Positions 44,131 to 53,183 are shown, counted from the stretch's first letter. The stretch: 64,000 nucleotides of DNA from Sunxiuqinia sp965230765 (GCA_965230765.1 CBDDLR010000001.1:2356001-2420000); one strand, 5' to 3'. A program made the numbers and translations. Notes: generated from the letters alone by a model not told the origin.

Positions 44131-44164
44131 AAAAGCCTGTAAATCATACGACTTACAGGCTTTT
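44131..44164 (-). terminator. Terminator downstream of tRNA-Pro
   Basis: AAAAGCCTGTAA and its complement, 12-bp perfect stem with a 10-nt loop, 25 bp beyond the tRNA 3' end, with T-rich sequence after it on the minus strand. A further inverted repeat CTGGTGAGT/ACTCACCAG lies at 44038-44087. Confidence 0.8.
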
Positions 44165-44188
44165 GGATTCTTTTGATTTCCCTTTTTG

Positions 44189-44262
44189 TCGGGATGACAA
44201 GATTTGAACTTGCGACCCCTCGCCCCCCAGACGAGTACGCTACCAGACTGCGCCACATCCCG
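44189..44262 (-). tRNA. tRNA-Pro (GGG anticodon)
   Basis: A 74-nt cloverleaf on the minus strand. Acceptor CGGGATG pairs with CATCCCG, followed by discriminator A. The anticodon arm is CTCGT-CTGGGGG-GCGAG, giving anticodon GGG. The T arm contains GTTCAAATC. CCA is not encoded. Its 5' end lies inside the GIY-YIG gene, and its 3' end is repeated at 41642. Confidence 0.95.
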
Positions 44263-44509
44263 AATTATCATTAATATATCTTATAATTGCTTCCCTCTTT
44301 TTCCAGCCTTTCAACTTCTTCTCAAGTTTCATGGCTTCTGATCTGGAAGTACAATCTTCAGCATAAATAACTTCCCAAGGTTTTTTCGATTTAGTTGAAC
44401 GGTTCAAACCTTGATTATGCCTCTTAAGTCTTTCTTTCAAATTAGATGTTTGCCCAATATAAAAACTTCCATCTATTTGTGATTCTAAAATGTATACAGA
44501 AAACTTCAT
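44240..44509 (-). CDS. GIY-YIG nuclease-domain protein overlapping tRNA-Pro
   Basis: An 89-residue GIY-YIG endonuclease: FSVYILESQIDGSFYIGQTSN holds the paired GIY/YIG strands, RLKRHNQGLN the catalytic Arg region, and EAMKLEKKLKGW the conserved Glu. Free-standing members of this size are common and cut DNA, but their biological role is unknown. The last codons (GCGAVW then TAG) are encoded inside the D-arm region of tRNA-Pro, an overlap of 23 nt. A 15-bp copy of the tRNA 5' end lies 25 bp upstream of the start codon, so the gene is bracketed by tRNA-derived sequence. Confidence 0.85.
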   Translation of the reverse strand: MKFSVYILESQIDGSFYIGQTSNLKERLKRHNQGLNRSTKSKKPWEVIYAEDCTSRSEAMKLEKKLKGWKKREAIIRYINDNSGCGAVW

Positions 44510-44533
44510 CTTCTAATGTTTAGTTTTGAAGCT

Positions 44534-44548
44534 AGACTGCGCCACATC
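44534..44548. repeat. Copy of the tRNA-Pro 5' end upstream of the GIY-YIG gene
   Basis: AGACTGCGCCACATC, 15 bp, is identical to 44245-44259, the 5' part of tRNA-Pro, in the same orientation. The next bases are CTTCCGAA instead of the tRNA's CCGAATT, so only this piece is duplicated. Confidence 0.85.
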
Positions 44549-44726
44549 TTCCGAAAACTTTCAGTTTTCGAGAACTCCCGATGAAATCGGAGCCGATTTT
44601 GTGACCACAAAAGTAATGTTCGCAATCAATTTTCACAAAAAATTTCATTTAAATTCACCTTATTGCGGATTTTTTTTGTCATAGAATTTAGTTATCCGAA
44701 CTTCATTATTATTGATCGAAATCATA

Positions 44727-44756
44727 TTGTGATTTTCATTGTGAAGTGTAATTTTG
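44727..44756 (+). promoter_or_regulatory. -33/-7 promoter of trxB
   Basis: TTG at 44727-44729, a 19-bp spacer and TAATTTTG at 44749-44756. The transcript starts near 44762, after the upstream non-ATG start at 44754, so translation begins at 44784 or 44832. Confidence 0.7.
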
Positions 44757-44783
44757 TGCAAAGGAAATTTTAATAAATACGTC

Positions 44784-45782
44784 ATGTTTAAACCATTGGA
44801 TTTATCAGAAGAAGAAAATAAAAATACCGAAATGAATGAGACTACTGAAAGAGTTAAGTGTTTAATTGTTGGGTCTGGTCCAGCTGGATATACAGCTGCT
44901 ATTTATGCTTCAAGAGCTAACCTGAGCCCTGTTATGTATGAAGGGTTACAGCCTGGTGGGCAGCTAACTACTACAACTGAAGTGGAAAACTATCCTGGTT
45001 ACCCTGAAGGGGTTACTGGTCCTGAAATGATGGAAGACCTAAAAAAACAGGCACAACGTTTTGGTACAGATGTCCGTTTTGGATATGCAACAAAAGTTGA
45101 TTTTTCTGGAGATATCCACAAGGTTTGGATTGATGGAAAAACACTAATTGAGGCTGAAACCGTTATTTTGGCAACTGGTGCAACAGCCAAATACCTTGGT
45201 TTGGAAGATGAACAAAAATATGCTGGCGGAGGTGTTTCTGCTTGTGCAACTTGCGATGGGTTCTTTTACAGAGGCAGAGATGTAGCTGTAGTTGGTGGTG
45301 GTGATACTGCTGCAGAAGAAGCCATGTACCTGGCAGGACTGGCTAACAAAGTTTATTTGATTGTTCGCCGTGATGTGTTGCGTGCATCTAAAGTAATGGC
45401 AGAGCGAGTAATGAAAACCCCAAATATTGAGGTGTTGTGGAAGCATCAAACAAAAGGCTTGTTTGGCGATGGTGTAGTTGAAGGTGCGAAGCTTTGGAAA
45501 AATAAAGGTGAAGAGAACGAAGAGGAAGTTGATATCAAGATTGATGGATTTTTCCTGGCAATTGGTCACAAACCAAATTCTGATTTTGTGAAAGATTGGT
45601 TGGAAACTGATGACGTAGGTTATATTAAAACCATTCCTGGTTCTTCAAAAACGAATATCGAAGGTGTATTTGCCTGTGGAGATGTGCAGGATTCAATATA
45701 CCGACAAGCTGTTACAGCTGCTGGTTCAGGTTGTATGGCAGCTATTGATGCAGAACGTTATTTGTCTGAAAAACATGCTTAA
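44784..45782 (+). CDS. trxB: Thioredoxin reductase
   Basis: TrxB passes electrons from NADPH through FAD to thioredoxin. The FAD motif GSGPAG follows CLIVG, the redox pair is CATC in SACATCDGFF, the NADPH motif is GGGDTAAEEA, and the second FAD motif GVFACGDVQD lies near the end. With the ATG at 44784 the protein has 332 residues; the ATG at 44832 (MNETTERVKCLIVG) would give the more usual N-terminus and 316 residues. A strong terminator follows. The gene marks the start of core sequence after the tRNA-Pro island. Confidence 0.95.
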   Translation: MFKPLDLSEEENKNTEMNETTERVKCLIVGSGPAGYTAAIYASRANLSPVMYEGLQPGGQLTTTTEVENYPGYPEGVTGPEMMEDLKKQAQRFGTDVRFGYATKVDFSGDIHKVWIDGKTLIEAETVILATGATAKYLGLEDEQKYAGGGVSACATCDGFFYRGRDVAVVGGGDTAAEEAMYLAGLANKVYLIVRRDVLRASKVMAERVMKTPNIEVLWKHQTKGLFGDGVVEGAKLWKNKGEENEEEVDIKIDGFFLAIGHKPNSDFVKDWLETDDVGYIKTIPGSSKTNIEGVFACGDVQDSIYRQAVTAAGSGCMAAIDAERYLSEKHA

Positions 45783-45802
45783 ATTTTTCAATAAGATATT
45801 AA

Positions 45803-45833
45803 ATGCCTTCCAAAACCGGGAGGCATTTTTTTT
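45803..45833 (+). terminator. Terminator after trxB
   Basis: ATGCCTTCC-AAAACC-GGGAGGCAT stem (one G-U) followed by a T run, 21 bp after the trxB stop. Confidence 0.85.
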
Positions 45834-45860
45834 GACTTATTAAATGATGTCGAAAGAGGC

Positions 45861-45895
45861 AAAAAAAAGAAGGCACCTGCAATTAGGTGCCTTCT
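45861..45895 (-). terminator. Terminator of the SusC/SusD operon
   Basis: An 11-bp perfect stem (45868-45878 with 45885-45895) followed on the minus strand by T8, 34 bp beyond the susD stop. Confidence 0.9.
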
Positions 45896-45929
45896 AACGA
45901 GCAAAAAGAATTGATAATCTATTTAAAGA

Positions 45930-47486
45930 TTATATTGATGGTGAAGGGTTTTGCTTCATATTCGGATTTGCATCCATTTCTGCTTGTGGTATTTGCCAAA
46001 GCCAGTTGTCGTTTTCAGATGGTCTGGCTTGTTGAAATCCAGCCTGATATAATGTAGAACTGGCACCAGTCCCGGTTCTGTCAAGTTCTTCATCCCACCT
46101 TAACATGTCCATCCAACGATGTCCTTCGCCCCACAGTTCAATGCGTCTGTGTATTTTAATTTCATCCAGCAATGCATCGCCTGTATTCGAAGAAAGTGTA
46201 TATGCATCATCACGGGCGGAAACCAGATCGAATAATACCTGGGCAGCATCAGCGTTATTTCCAGATTTAGCCAATGCTTCAGCTTCTATCAGGTACATTT
46301 CTGAAACACGCATGTAGAGTACATCATCAGGATCGATAGATCCTGCATTCTTATTTAGAAACTTTACGGACATATAAGGATGCAAAGAAAAACGTGTAGA
46401 CATGCCATATTCGCTAATAATGGCATTTCTGGCATCTACTTCGTCGCTACTTACTCCATCTGTAGTATTGGGTGCTGAAGTAAGCCATAAATCTTTTCGG
46501 TAATCCGTATCCGAAATTAAGTTATACAATTTTAAGTTAATAATTTTCGGATTGGATCGATTCTGGGAACCATTAAAAGTTGTTCCAATGTAATAGAACC
46601 ATGCGCGGTAATATGTTGTTTGGTCAGAAACAATTTGTCCTCCCCACATCCATTCTGTGCCGTTTACTGTGTTGAATCCACTTTTGTATTCGGCCTCGCC
46701 CATTAAATTATAGTTCTGGCGAGCAGCATGGGCCATCTCTGCAGCTTTGCTCCAATCCCCTTTGGTTAATGCAACACGTGCACGCAACCCTTGTGCTACT
46801 TCAAGGTTTATGTGTGATTTGTTGTCGCGTGAAGAGGCATTTTGAAAGTGTGCAATAGCTTCATCCAGATCTTTCTCTATTTGTGCATAAACTTCAGCAA
46901 CAGTGTTCCTGGCTTTACCTTCGTATGGGGCTTCGGTGCTTAACATGATTGGAACGCCCAAGTCAGAGGATGGATTACCAGTCATGTATGATTTACCCCA
47001 AAGGCGCACCAGGCGGAAATGGGCAAAGGCACGATAAGCTTTTGCTTGTCCCAGTACATTTGACAACAGTGCATCTTCGGTCATACCTTCAGACCCGTTA
47101 ATTATTGCATTAACACTGCCAATGATATGATAGTAATGATACCAAACCCAACCCAGATCGTATTGGTTCGGATTAGTATGTGCTGTCCAGCGTATTTGAG
47201 ATCTGAACCATCCATTTCCGGGTGTTGTGTGTAAAGCGTCGCTTCCAGGGAATTCAATATAGGGCATAATAAAACCTTCTCCGGCATAACTGTATCCTGA
47301 CAGGGGGGATTGAGAATACATTGTACGGTGGATACCGTTGAGGGCAACAACCATATTTGCAGGAGTGGACAAAGCATTACTTGGAGAAACAGCATTTGTT
47401 GGTGCTGTTTCGAGGAATTCTTCAGAACAACTAAATGTCGCCAGTGCTAAAACAATAATTAATAATTTACGTGTATATTTTTTCAT
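45930..47486 (-). CDS. SusD/RagB-family outer-membrane lipoprotein
   Basis: A 518-residue SusD-like protein. Signal peptide with lipobox, Cys20 (ALATFSC), anchors it on the outer membrane. Conserved blocks include FLETAPTNAVSP, AKAYRAFAHFRLVRLWG, YMRVSEMYLIEAEALAK and the ending IPQAEMDANPNMKQNPS. It binds glycan or peptide and caps its SusC partner, which ends 25 bp upstream on the same strand. The frame extends three codons upstream, but M at 47486 starts the signal peptide. Its terminator is at 45861. Substrate is not evident. Confidence 0.93.
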   Translation of the reverse strand: MKKYTRKLLIIVLALATFSCSEEFLETAPTNAVSPSNALSTPANMVVALNGIHRTMYSQSPLSGYSYAGEGFIMPYIEFPGSDALHTTPGNGWFRSQIRWTAHTNPNQYDLGWVWYHYYHIIGSVNAIINGSEGMTEDALLSNVLGQAKAYRAFAHFRLVRLWGKSYMTGNPSSDLGVPIMLSTEAPYEGKARNTVAEVYAQIEKDLDEAIAHFQNASSRDNKSHINLEVAQGLRARVALTKGDWSKAAEMAHAARQNYNLMGEAEYKSGFNTVNGTEWMWGGQIVSDQTTYYRAWFYYIGTTFNGSQNRSNPKIINLKLYNLISDTDYRKDLWLTSAPNTTDGVSSDEVDARNAIISEYGMSTRFSLHPYMSVKFLNKNAGSIDPDDVLYMRVSEMYLIEAEALAKSGNNADAAQVLFDLVSARDDAYTLSSNTGDALLDEIKIHRRIELWGEGHRWMDMLRWDEELDRTGTGASSTLYQAGFQQARPSENDNWLWQIPQAEMDANPNMKQNPSPSI

Positions 47487-47511
47487 AATATCCATTTTTT
47501 AAGTTTCAATG

Positions 47512-50500
47512 TTACAGTGATACATTTACACCCAGAGAGAATATCCTTTGGGGCAGGTATACATTACTCGTCGTTCCGTCAAATCCTTCTTGAGGGTCCA
47601 TTCCTTTTCTTGCAGACCACATATGCAAATTTTCACCTGTAACAAATACTTTTAAGCTATTCAATCCGAGACTGTTACTTAAGTTATTGTTGAATGTATA
47701 ACTTAAATTAACATTTTTAATTGTGAGAAATGAAGCATCTGTCAGCCATCTGTCGGAAGTAGCCGCAATGTGTTGATTGCCATGCTCCATCCTTGGGATA
47801 TCCGTAATGTCCCCGGGGTTTCTCCATGCATTTATTAAGTCAACATGTAAGGCATTGCCATAATCGCCTTCTCCCATTAAATTTCGGTAATTGTAATCTA
47901 GCACTTTTCCTCCAATTGAATACGTGCATAATATATCAAGTTGAAATCCTTTATAGTTTAGGGAGTTTGTCACAGATCCATATAGATCAGGGATGGATGA
48001 TGCACCAATATAACCTTTTTCTGTACTTGTATATTTGTTGGTAAGAACAGGTGTGCCATCTTCGTTATATTGAGGGGCAGTGTTCCCATTTTCATCTTCT
48101 TCCCAAACATGGTACTGAATATCTCCAGTTTCAGAATCAACACCGTAAAAATCATATAAATAAAAGTCGTAACGGGAATGTCCAATATCCCAACGTTTTG
48201 AACCACTCACAAATGGATCGGGTATTTCAGTGATTTCATTTTTTATTGTTGAGGCCTGTAATCCAAGTTCCCATTTAAAATCAGAGTTTTTAATGAGCAC
48301 AGCATCCAAACCAACTTCGATACCCTGGTTGTACATGGTTGCAATATTTCTTGGTTGGGAATTTAGTCCCATTGACGGAGGAAGAGGCATATCATATAAC
48401 ATGTCTTCAGTGGTTCTTTTATAAAACTCAACCGAGCCTGAGATCCGGTCAAACAGCCCAAATTCTACTGCAACATCAAAACTGTTGATTGATTCCCACT
48501 GAAGTTCACTGTTGCCAATTGATTCCCATCCGAGTCCAGGAGCTGAAGCATTTGGTAATGTGCCATAAAGTGCTTGATATACATAAAAGCTACCTAGTCT
48601 GTCGTTACCAACTTCTCCATAAGATGATCTAAGTTTTAATTGATCTATCCACGGTATATTTTCAATGAATGCCTCTTGGTCAAGTCTCCAGGACGCACCA
48701 ACAGAATAGAAATTACCCCATCTTGCATCTTTGTGAAAGACAGAAGTTCCATCACGACGAAATGAAGCTGATAGGTAATATTTGTCTAAATAGTTGTAGT
48801 TGAGCCTACTTAAATATCCTTCTGTTTTTTTGTTACTGGTATAACCAGATTGGTTGGTTGGTGTAACGAAATTATCAAACTCATTGATCCCTTGAACAAT
48901 CAATTGGGATTTCATCCCATAAACTTCTGAATACTCTCTATCGAATGATTCGTGAGCAACCAAAATAGAGAGATTGTGTTTTTTGTTAAAAGTCTTGTTG
49001 TAGCTCAATGACTGCAAAAAGTTTGTGGTACTGCGAACAGAACGCTCCTGATTGTAGCGTCCGGATGGGGCGCCATCTCCAACTATTTCATTTTCAAATT
49101 CCTGACTTTTAAAGTTTTGTATGTCAATACTGTAATCAATCCGGGCTTTTAAACCGTCGAAGAGTAAAAGTTCAGCGTAAGTACGACTGCTTATATTGTT
49201 GGTGTTTGTTTGGTTAAAGTTGTAATCCAACTCGGCAACGATCTGGCGACCTGGGGTAGCAGCAGAAGGGCGGGCATTAATACCATATTCAGAATATCCT
49301 CCTCCAAGGTCATATTGCTTTTCACCATTGGCGTCCAGAATATATTCGCCAGTTGTAGGATCAATAATGTAAACCGGATAAATTGACCCCATCTGGCGTG
49401 CAAAGAAAAATGGGTTTCCATAGGATGAATTTCCGGTTGTTCCTGAAGCAGCTCCCATTTCTGTTATTGTACCATAAAAATTGGTTCCAAAGTTCAACCA
49501 TTTTTTAGGAGAGAAATCAATATTGACGCGTGCATTCATACGTTCATAATCGGAATCAACAACATAGCCACGCTCATCCAGGTATCCCAGTGAAACGTAG
49601 TATGTGTGTTGTTTTCCACTTCCTGAAGCTGATATATTATAGTTCTGACGATAACCTGTTTGTTCAAGTGGTGCATACCAGTCAAGGCTTTTGGCAATTA
49701 CTTCTGCACTTGGATTGATTTTTCCGTCAGCACCTAGAATTTGATCATTGGGGACGTTGAATGGATTGTAATTTAATTGACTGAAAATTCCAGTGGAGGC
49801 TTCAGCTAAAGCATCTCCTGGTGTATAGCCCTCACTGTGGATTAACGCATTTTTATATGCCTCTCCCATAAGTTCATAGTATGGCTTTGGGCCTACAGTC
49901 TCGTAATAGGGGATGGCCTGGGTTACAATACCACCCAATGCATTAACTGATATTTTTAGATCTTCTCTACCTTCTCTGCCTTTTTTAGTGGTAATTAAAA
50001 CGATACCGTTGGCAGCCCTTGATCCATAAAGTGCCGTAGAAGAGGCATCCTTCAGTATTGTCATGGATTCAATGTCATTCGGGTCAATTAAAGACATACT
50101 TCCTTCAAATTGTGCCCCGTCAACTATATAGAGTGGATCAGAATTGCCATTTAGTGATCCAAAACCTCTAATACGTATACCAGGAGAGGTCCCGGGTTGT
50201 CCGGAGGATGTTACTTGCACACCTGTTGTTGAACCTTCTAATGCTTGGGTGACAGAAGTTACTGTCCTTTTTCCCAGTTTTTCAGATCCAACAACACCAG
50301 CAGATCCTGTAAACGATGATTTCTTTACTGTTCCATATGCTACAACCATTACCTCATCAAGTCCCAGAATATCTTCTTCCATTGTAGCGTTTATTATATT
50401 TCCTTCAAAAGGCATTTCGATACTTCTCATACCGATGAATGAAAAGACTATTGTTTCAGCATCAACAGGGACTTTTAATGAATATTTTCCTTCAAGATCG

Positions 50501-51012
50501 GAAATTGTACCAAGGGTTGTTCCCTTTACAACAATACTTACTCCAGGAATAGCTACATCATTCTTGTCGGTTACTTTTCCTGTAATTATTTTTGTTGCAG
50601 GCTGTTGTTCAGATATCACATAGGCTGGTAGTCTGGAAATGTTTGAGCTCTTTTTGTAGAGTCCAATCTGTCTGTCATCAATTTTATACTTAATATCAGT
50701 ATTTTCAAAAAGTTGATCCAGAACTTTTTTGATTGATGTGTTGCTCACATCAATGGTAAATCTGGAATCCTGGTCAATAATTCCAGACTCATACAGGAAA
50801 ATGAACTCACTGTTTTGTTCAATTGCTGATAAGATCTCATGGATGGTTGCGTCTTCTTTTGATAGGCTCAGTTTTGTGTTTTGTGAGTAGGAATTGGCCG
50901 AGGCTGTTAGGGTGAGAATAATCGTGAACAAAAAAGTTAACTTCATCACTAACATAAATTTGCACGTGTTCTTTTGTGTGAAAAGAACATTTAAATTCAT
51001 AATTTTTTTCAT
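47512..51012 (-). CDS. SusC/RagA-family TonB-dependent transporter with STN domain
   Basis: A 1166-residue outer-membrane transporter. After the signal peptide (VMKLTFLFTIILTLTASANSYS) comes an STN domain (about 55-110, the signalling domain that talks to FecR), a carboxypeptidase-like domain with KGTTLGTISDLEGKYSLK, the plug with GFGSLNGNSDPLYIVDG and YGSRAANGIVLITTKKG, then the 22-strand barrel ending VNVSL. With SusD it imports oligomers driven by TonB. The frame is open 17 codons further; the ATG at 51012 (MKKIMNLNVL) is favoured. FecR lies upstream on the same strand. Substrate is unknown and there are no nearby hydrolases. Confidence 0.93.
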   Translation of the reverse strand: MKKIMNLNVLFTQKNTCKFMLVMKLTFLFTIILTLTASANSYSQNTKLSLSKEDATIHEILSAIEQNSEFIFLYESGIIDQDSRFTIDVSNTSIKKVLDQLFENTDIKYKIDDRQIGLYKKSSNISRLPAYVISEQQPATKIITGKVTDKNDVAIPGVSIVVKGTTLGTISDLEGKYSLKVPVDAETIVFSFIGMRSIEMPFEGNIINATMEEDILGLDEVMVVAYGTVKKSSFTGSAGVVGSEKLGKRTVTSVTQALEGSTTGVQVTSSGQPGTSPGIRIRGFGSLNGNSDPLYIVDGAQFEGSMSLIDPNDIESMTILKDASSTALYGSRAANGIVLITTKKGREGREDLKISVNALGGIVTQAIPYYETVGPKPYYELMGEAYKNALIHSEGYTPGDALAEASTGIFSQLNYNPFNVPNDQILGADGKINPSAEVIAKSLDWYAPLEQTGYRQNYNISASGSGKQHTYYVSLGYLDERGYVVDSDYERMNARVNIDFSPKKWLNFGTNFYGTITEMGAASGTTGNSSYGNPFFFARQMGSIYPVYIIDPTTGEYILDANGEKQYDLGGGYSEYGINARPSAATPGRQIVAELDYNFNQTNTNNISSRTYAELLLFDGLKARIDYSIDIQNFKSQEFENEIVGDGAPSGRYNQERSVRSTTNFLQSLSYNKTFNKKHNLSILVAHESFDREYSEVYGMKSQLIVQGINEFDNFVTPTNQSGYTSNKKTEGYLSRLNYNYLDKYYLSASFRRDGTSVFHKDARWGNFYSVGASWRLDQEAFIENIPWIDQLKLRSSYGEVGNDRLGSFYVYQALYGTLPNASAPGLGWESIGNSELQWESINSFDVAVEFGLFDRISGSVEFYKRTTEDMLYDMPLPPSMGLNSQPRNIATMYNQGIEVGLDAVLIKNSDFKWELGLQASTIKNEITEIPDPFVSGSKRWDIGHSRYDFYLYDFYGVDSETGDIQYHVWEEDENGNTAPQYNEDGTPVLTNKYTSTEKGYIGASSIPDLYGSVTNSLNYKGFQLDILCTYSIGGKVLDYNYRNLMGEGDYGNALHVDLINAWRNPGDITDIPRMEHGNQHIAATSDRWLTDASFLTIKNVNLSYTFNNNLSNSLGLNSLKVFVTGENLHMWSARKGMDPQEGFDGTTSNVYLPQRIFSLGVNVSL

Positions 51013-51061
51013 ACATTTATTATTTAAGTTTTTAAATGCCATTAATATGGCTTTAAGGCTC

Positions 51062-51098
51062 AAAGGCTGGTGTTTGAGTTGGCGCTCTGCCAGCCTTT
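51062..51098. promoter_or_regulatory. Hairpin in the fecR-susC gap
   Basis: AAAGGCTGG (51062-51070) with CCAGCCTTT (51090-51098), 9-bp stem, 19-nt loop, in the 119-bp gap ahead of susC. It may end or attenuate the message between fecR and susC; no T run follows on the minus strand beyond TTT. Confidence 0.4.
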
Positions 51099-51131
51099 TT
51101 ACATGTTAAGTTTTTCCATAGGCATATTTTT

Positions 51132-52313
51132 TTATTTATTAATTCTGAAATAAATTTTATTATCCTCTATATCATAAGAGGCGTTTGAGATAAGTGTCAA
51201 TGTTTCCAAAACATTTATATAATTCTCTTTTAGATCAAGTTTTCCCGATATGCGCCTATCCAGCAGTTCATTCGTTAGCAATATTTCGATATTATAATAT
51301 CTTGATACCCGTTTTAATACCGCATCAATAGTTTCATCCTGGAATATGAACATTCCATTAATCCATGAAACATAATCTTCTACATTGACCTCAGATATTT
51401 TGTAGTCTTTAGTCTGTTTAGATAAAGAAACTTTTTGATTGGGTTTTATTTTTGTTTTGTTATTGAAGAGCTTATCCCTAAACTCAACAGATACTAGTCC
51501 GGTTGCTAGTATTGCTTCTTCAGTTGGCTCATCGTGGTAGGCTTTTATATTGAAAGAAGTACCAATTGCTTTAACAGCAAGTTGATTTGTTTTAACCACA
51601 AATGGTCTCAGTTGATCTTTTGCTACATCAAAGAAACCTTCGCCTTCCAGGAATACTAACCTGGTTTTTTCATCAAACCTAGTTGAATAAACAAGTCTCG
51701 ACCCTGAATTTAGCCACACTTGGGAACTGTCTGGAAGAATAATTTTAGTCTTCCTTCCATAAGGGACAACTATTTGGTTATAGGTCGGTTTTTCCTGTTT
51801 CTCTATGTTATAGTGTTTTTTGCCATCAACTTTAACTTGCGTTCCGTCTTTGCTGAAAACAATGTCAGATTCATCTGTTTGAATTTCAATTTCCTTCTGG
51901 TTACCTATAATTAGTTTTGTTTCAGAGTGTTCAGGAACTCGGTAGTTTGACATGTATTGATCGTACTGGTTATAATCCAGTAAATAGTATGTGGTTGCAG
52001 TTAAAACAGATGCAACTGCAAATACGGCAGCATACTTAAAAAATTGTAATAAATGAGTTTTTTTGCTCCTTGCTTTTTTAGTGCATTTTTCCCAAATTTT
52101 TATCTTTTGGTCGATAGGCACTTGTAATTGATCCTCATTTAGTGCTCTGATGATGGCAACGGCATCCTGTATGGATTTAGAATATTGTGGATGTTTTTTT
52201 GTGAGGTCTGCTATATACTCATCAAAACCTACTTTTCCACTTCTTGCCCAATCGCAAAAATCATCATTAAGCAATAAGGATTCAAGATCAAATTCTTGAA
52301 TGTTCTTTTTCAT
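51132..52313 (-). CDS. FecR-family anti-sigma factor
   Basis: A 393-residue regulator. The cytoplasmic N-terminal segment (1-85) binds sigma, the membrane helix is at about 91-112 (FFKYAAVFAVASVLTATTYY), and the periplasmic FecR domain holds VVPYGRKTKIILPDSSQVWLN and LNSGSRLVYS. A DUF4974 domain (about 320-390) closes it. It senses ligand-bound SusC through the STN domain and releases the ECF factor encoded 107 bp upstream. All members of the pathway are present in order: sigma, FecR, SusC, SusD. Confidence 0.92.
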   Translation of the reverse strand: MKKNIQEFDLESLLLNDDFCDWARSGKVGFDEYIADLTKKHPQYSKSIQDAVAIIRALNEDQLQVPIDQKIKIWEKCTKKARSKKTHLLQFFKYAAVFAVASVLTATTYYLLDYNQYDQYMSNYRVPEHSETKLIIGNQKEIEIQTDESDIVFSKDGTQVKVDGKKHYNIEKQEKPTYNQIVVPYGRKTKIILPDSSQVWLNSGSRLVYSTRFDEKTRLVFLEGEGFFDVAKDQLRPFVVKTNQLAVKAIGTSFNIKAYHDEPTEEAILATGLVSVEFRDKLFNNKTKIKPNQKVSLSKQTKDYKISEVNVEDYVSWINGMFIFQDETIDAVLKRVSRYYNIEILLTNELLDRRISGKLDLKENYINVLETLTLISNASYDIEDNKIYFRINK

Positions 52314-52420
52314 TATAAATGGCGTTTATCTTTATTGTTATAAAAAAACACCATGTATAGACATCAAATTGAAAATATTTTTACCAAAAAAGCGACAAAT
52401 TATGAGTATGAGATGTTGTT

Positions 52421-53017
52421 TTATCTGATCAGAAGTAATAAAAGGTCAAGTAGATTTTTTTCTTGAAATGAAATTCTAATTTTTTTTATAGCTCGATAAA
52501 TCAGTGTTCGAGAAGATTCAACGCTTATGTTGAGTATCCCTGAAATCTCCGTATAATCAAATCCGCAACTATATTTTAAATAAATAGCTTCACGCTCTCT
52601 GTTGCCAAGGTTTCCATAAACCATGTTTATAAGGCGTATTTTTTTGATGTCTTCCTCTTCATGTATAATCTTTTTTTCGATTGAAGGCTGAGAAAAGAAC
52701 GGGATGTTGTTTGTTTCAAGTTCATCAAATTCTAGATCTTTTCTTTCATGTTCCTTAAGGATTAGGTATTTGAGTGACTTTAGAAGATAGTATTTGATGT
52801 TGATAACGGAGGAGAATTTTTTTTGATTGCTCATTAGGTCAACAAACAAATTTTGGATGTTGTCTTTAACAATTTCAGGATTTCTAGTAAACCTTATTCC
52901 ATAGTTATACAGTGTATCAAATATCTCATAATACAAAATAGACAATGCTCCTTCATCTCCATTCACATATCGGTCCCGCAATGTCAATAGTCTATTTACT
53001 TCATCACTTCTCATCAA
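52421..53017 (-). CDS. ECF RNA polymerase sigma factor
   Basis: A 198-residue ECF sigma factor. Region 2 is around residues 27-90 (LYNYGIRFTRNPEIVKDNIQNLF) and region 4 around 130-180 (LGNREREAIYLKYSCGFDYT, then the helix-turn-helix VESSRTLIYRAIKKIRI). It should direct RNA polymerase to the susC promoter when released by FecR. A start at 53014 is also possible (the frame opens MMRS). It belongs to the FecI-like Bacteroidota set. No TAnnTTTG box of the expected form is seen upstream. Confidence 0.92.
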   Translation of the reverse strand: MMRSDEVNRLLTLRDRYVNGDEGALSILYYEIFDTLYNYGIRFTRNPEIVKDNIQNLFVDLMSNQKKFSSVINIKYYLLKSLKYLILKEHERKDLEFDELETNNIPFFSQPSIEKKIIHEEEDIKKIRLINMVYGNLGNREREAIYLKYSCGFDYTEISGILNISVESSRTLIYRAIKKIRISFQEKNLLDLLLLLIR

Positions 53018-53113
53018 AGCTTATGCGAAATAAGGCTAAAAAAATAAGAAAGCGCAAATTACATATTTTAATTGATATGCGAAAAAAATCTACGGTATCA
53101 ATGTATTTTTCAC

Positions 53114-53144
53114 ATAAAAAAAGAGGATTGATATCAATCCTCTT
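53114..53144 (-). terminator. Terminator of spt
   Basis: A 24-bp perfect palindrome at 53121-53144 (AAGAGGATTGAT and its complement) followed on the minus strand by T7, 40 bp beyond the spt stop. Confidence 0.85.
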
Positions 53145-53183
53145 AAATATATAGCTTTGTGTAATATGGTCTGTGCAAGGAGG

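Noticed and set aside
44046..44271. Open frames of 64 and 70 residues across the tRNA
   Set aside because: They run through tRNA-Pro and its terminator, which form a complete cloverleaf and hairpin.
50144..50623. 159-residue plus-strand open frame inside susC
   Set aside because: Antisense to the conserved plug region of SusC; Pro/Ser/Thr-rich translation of a reverse frame, no recognisable domain.
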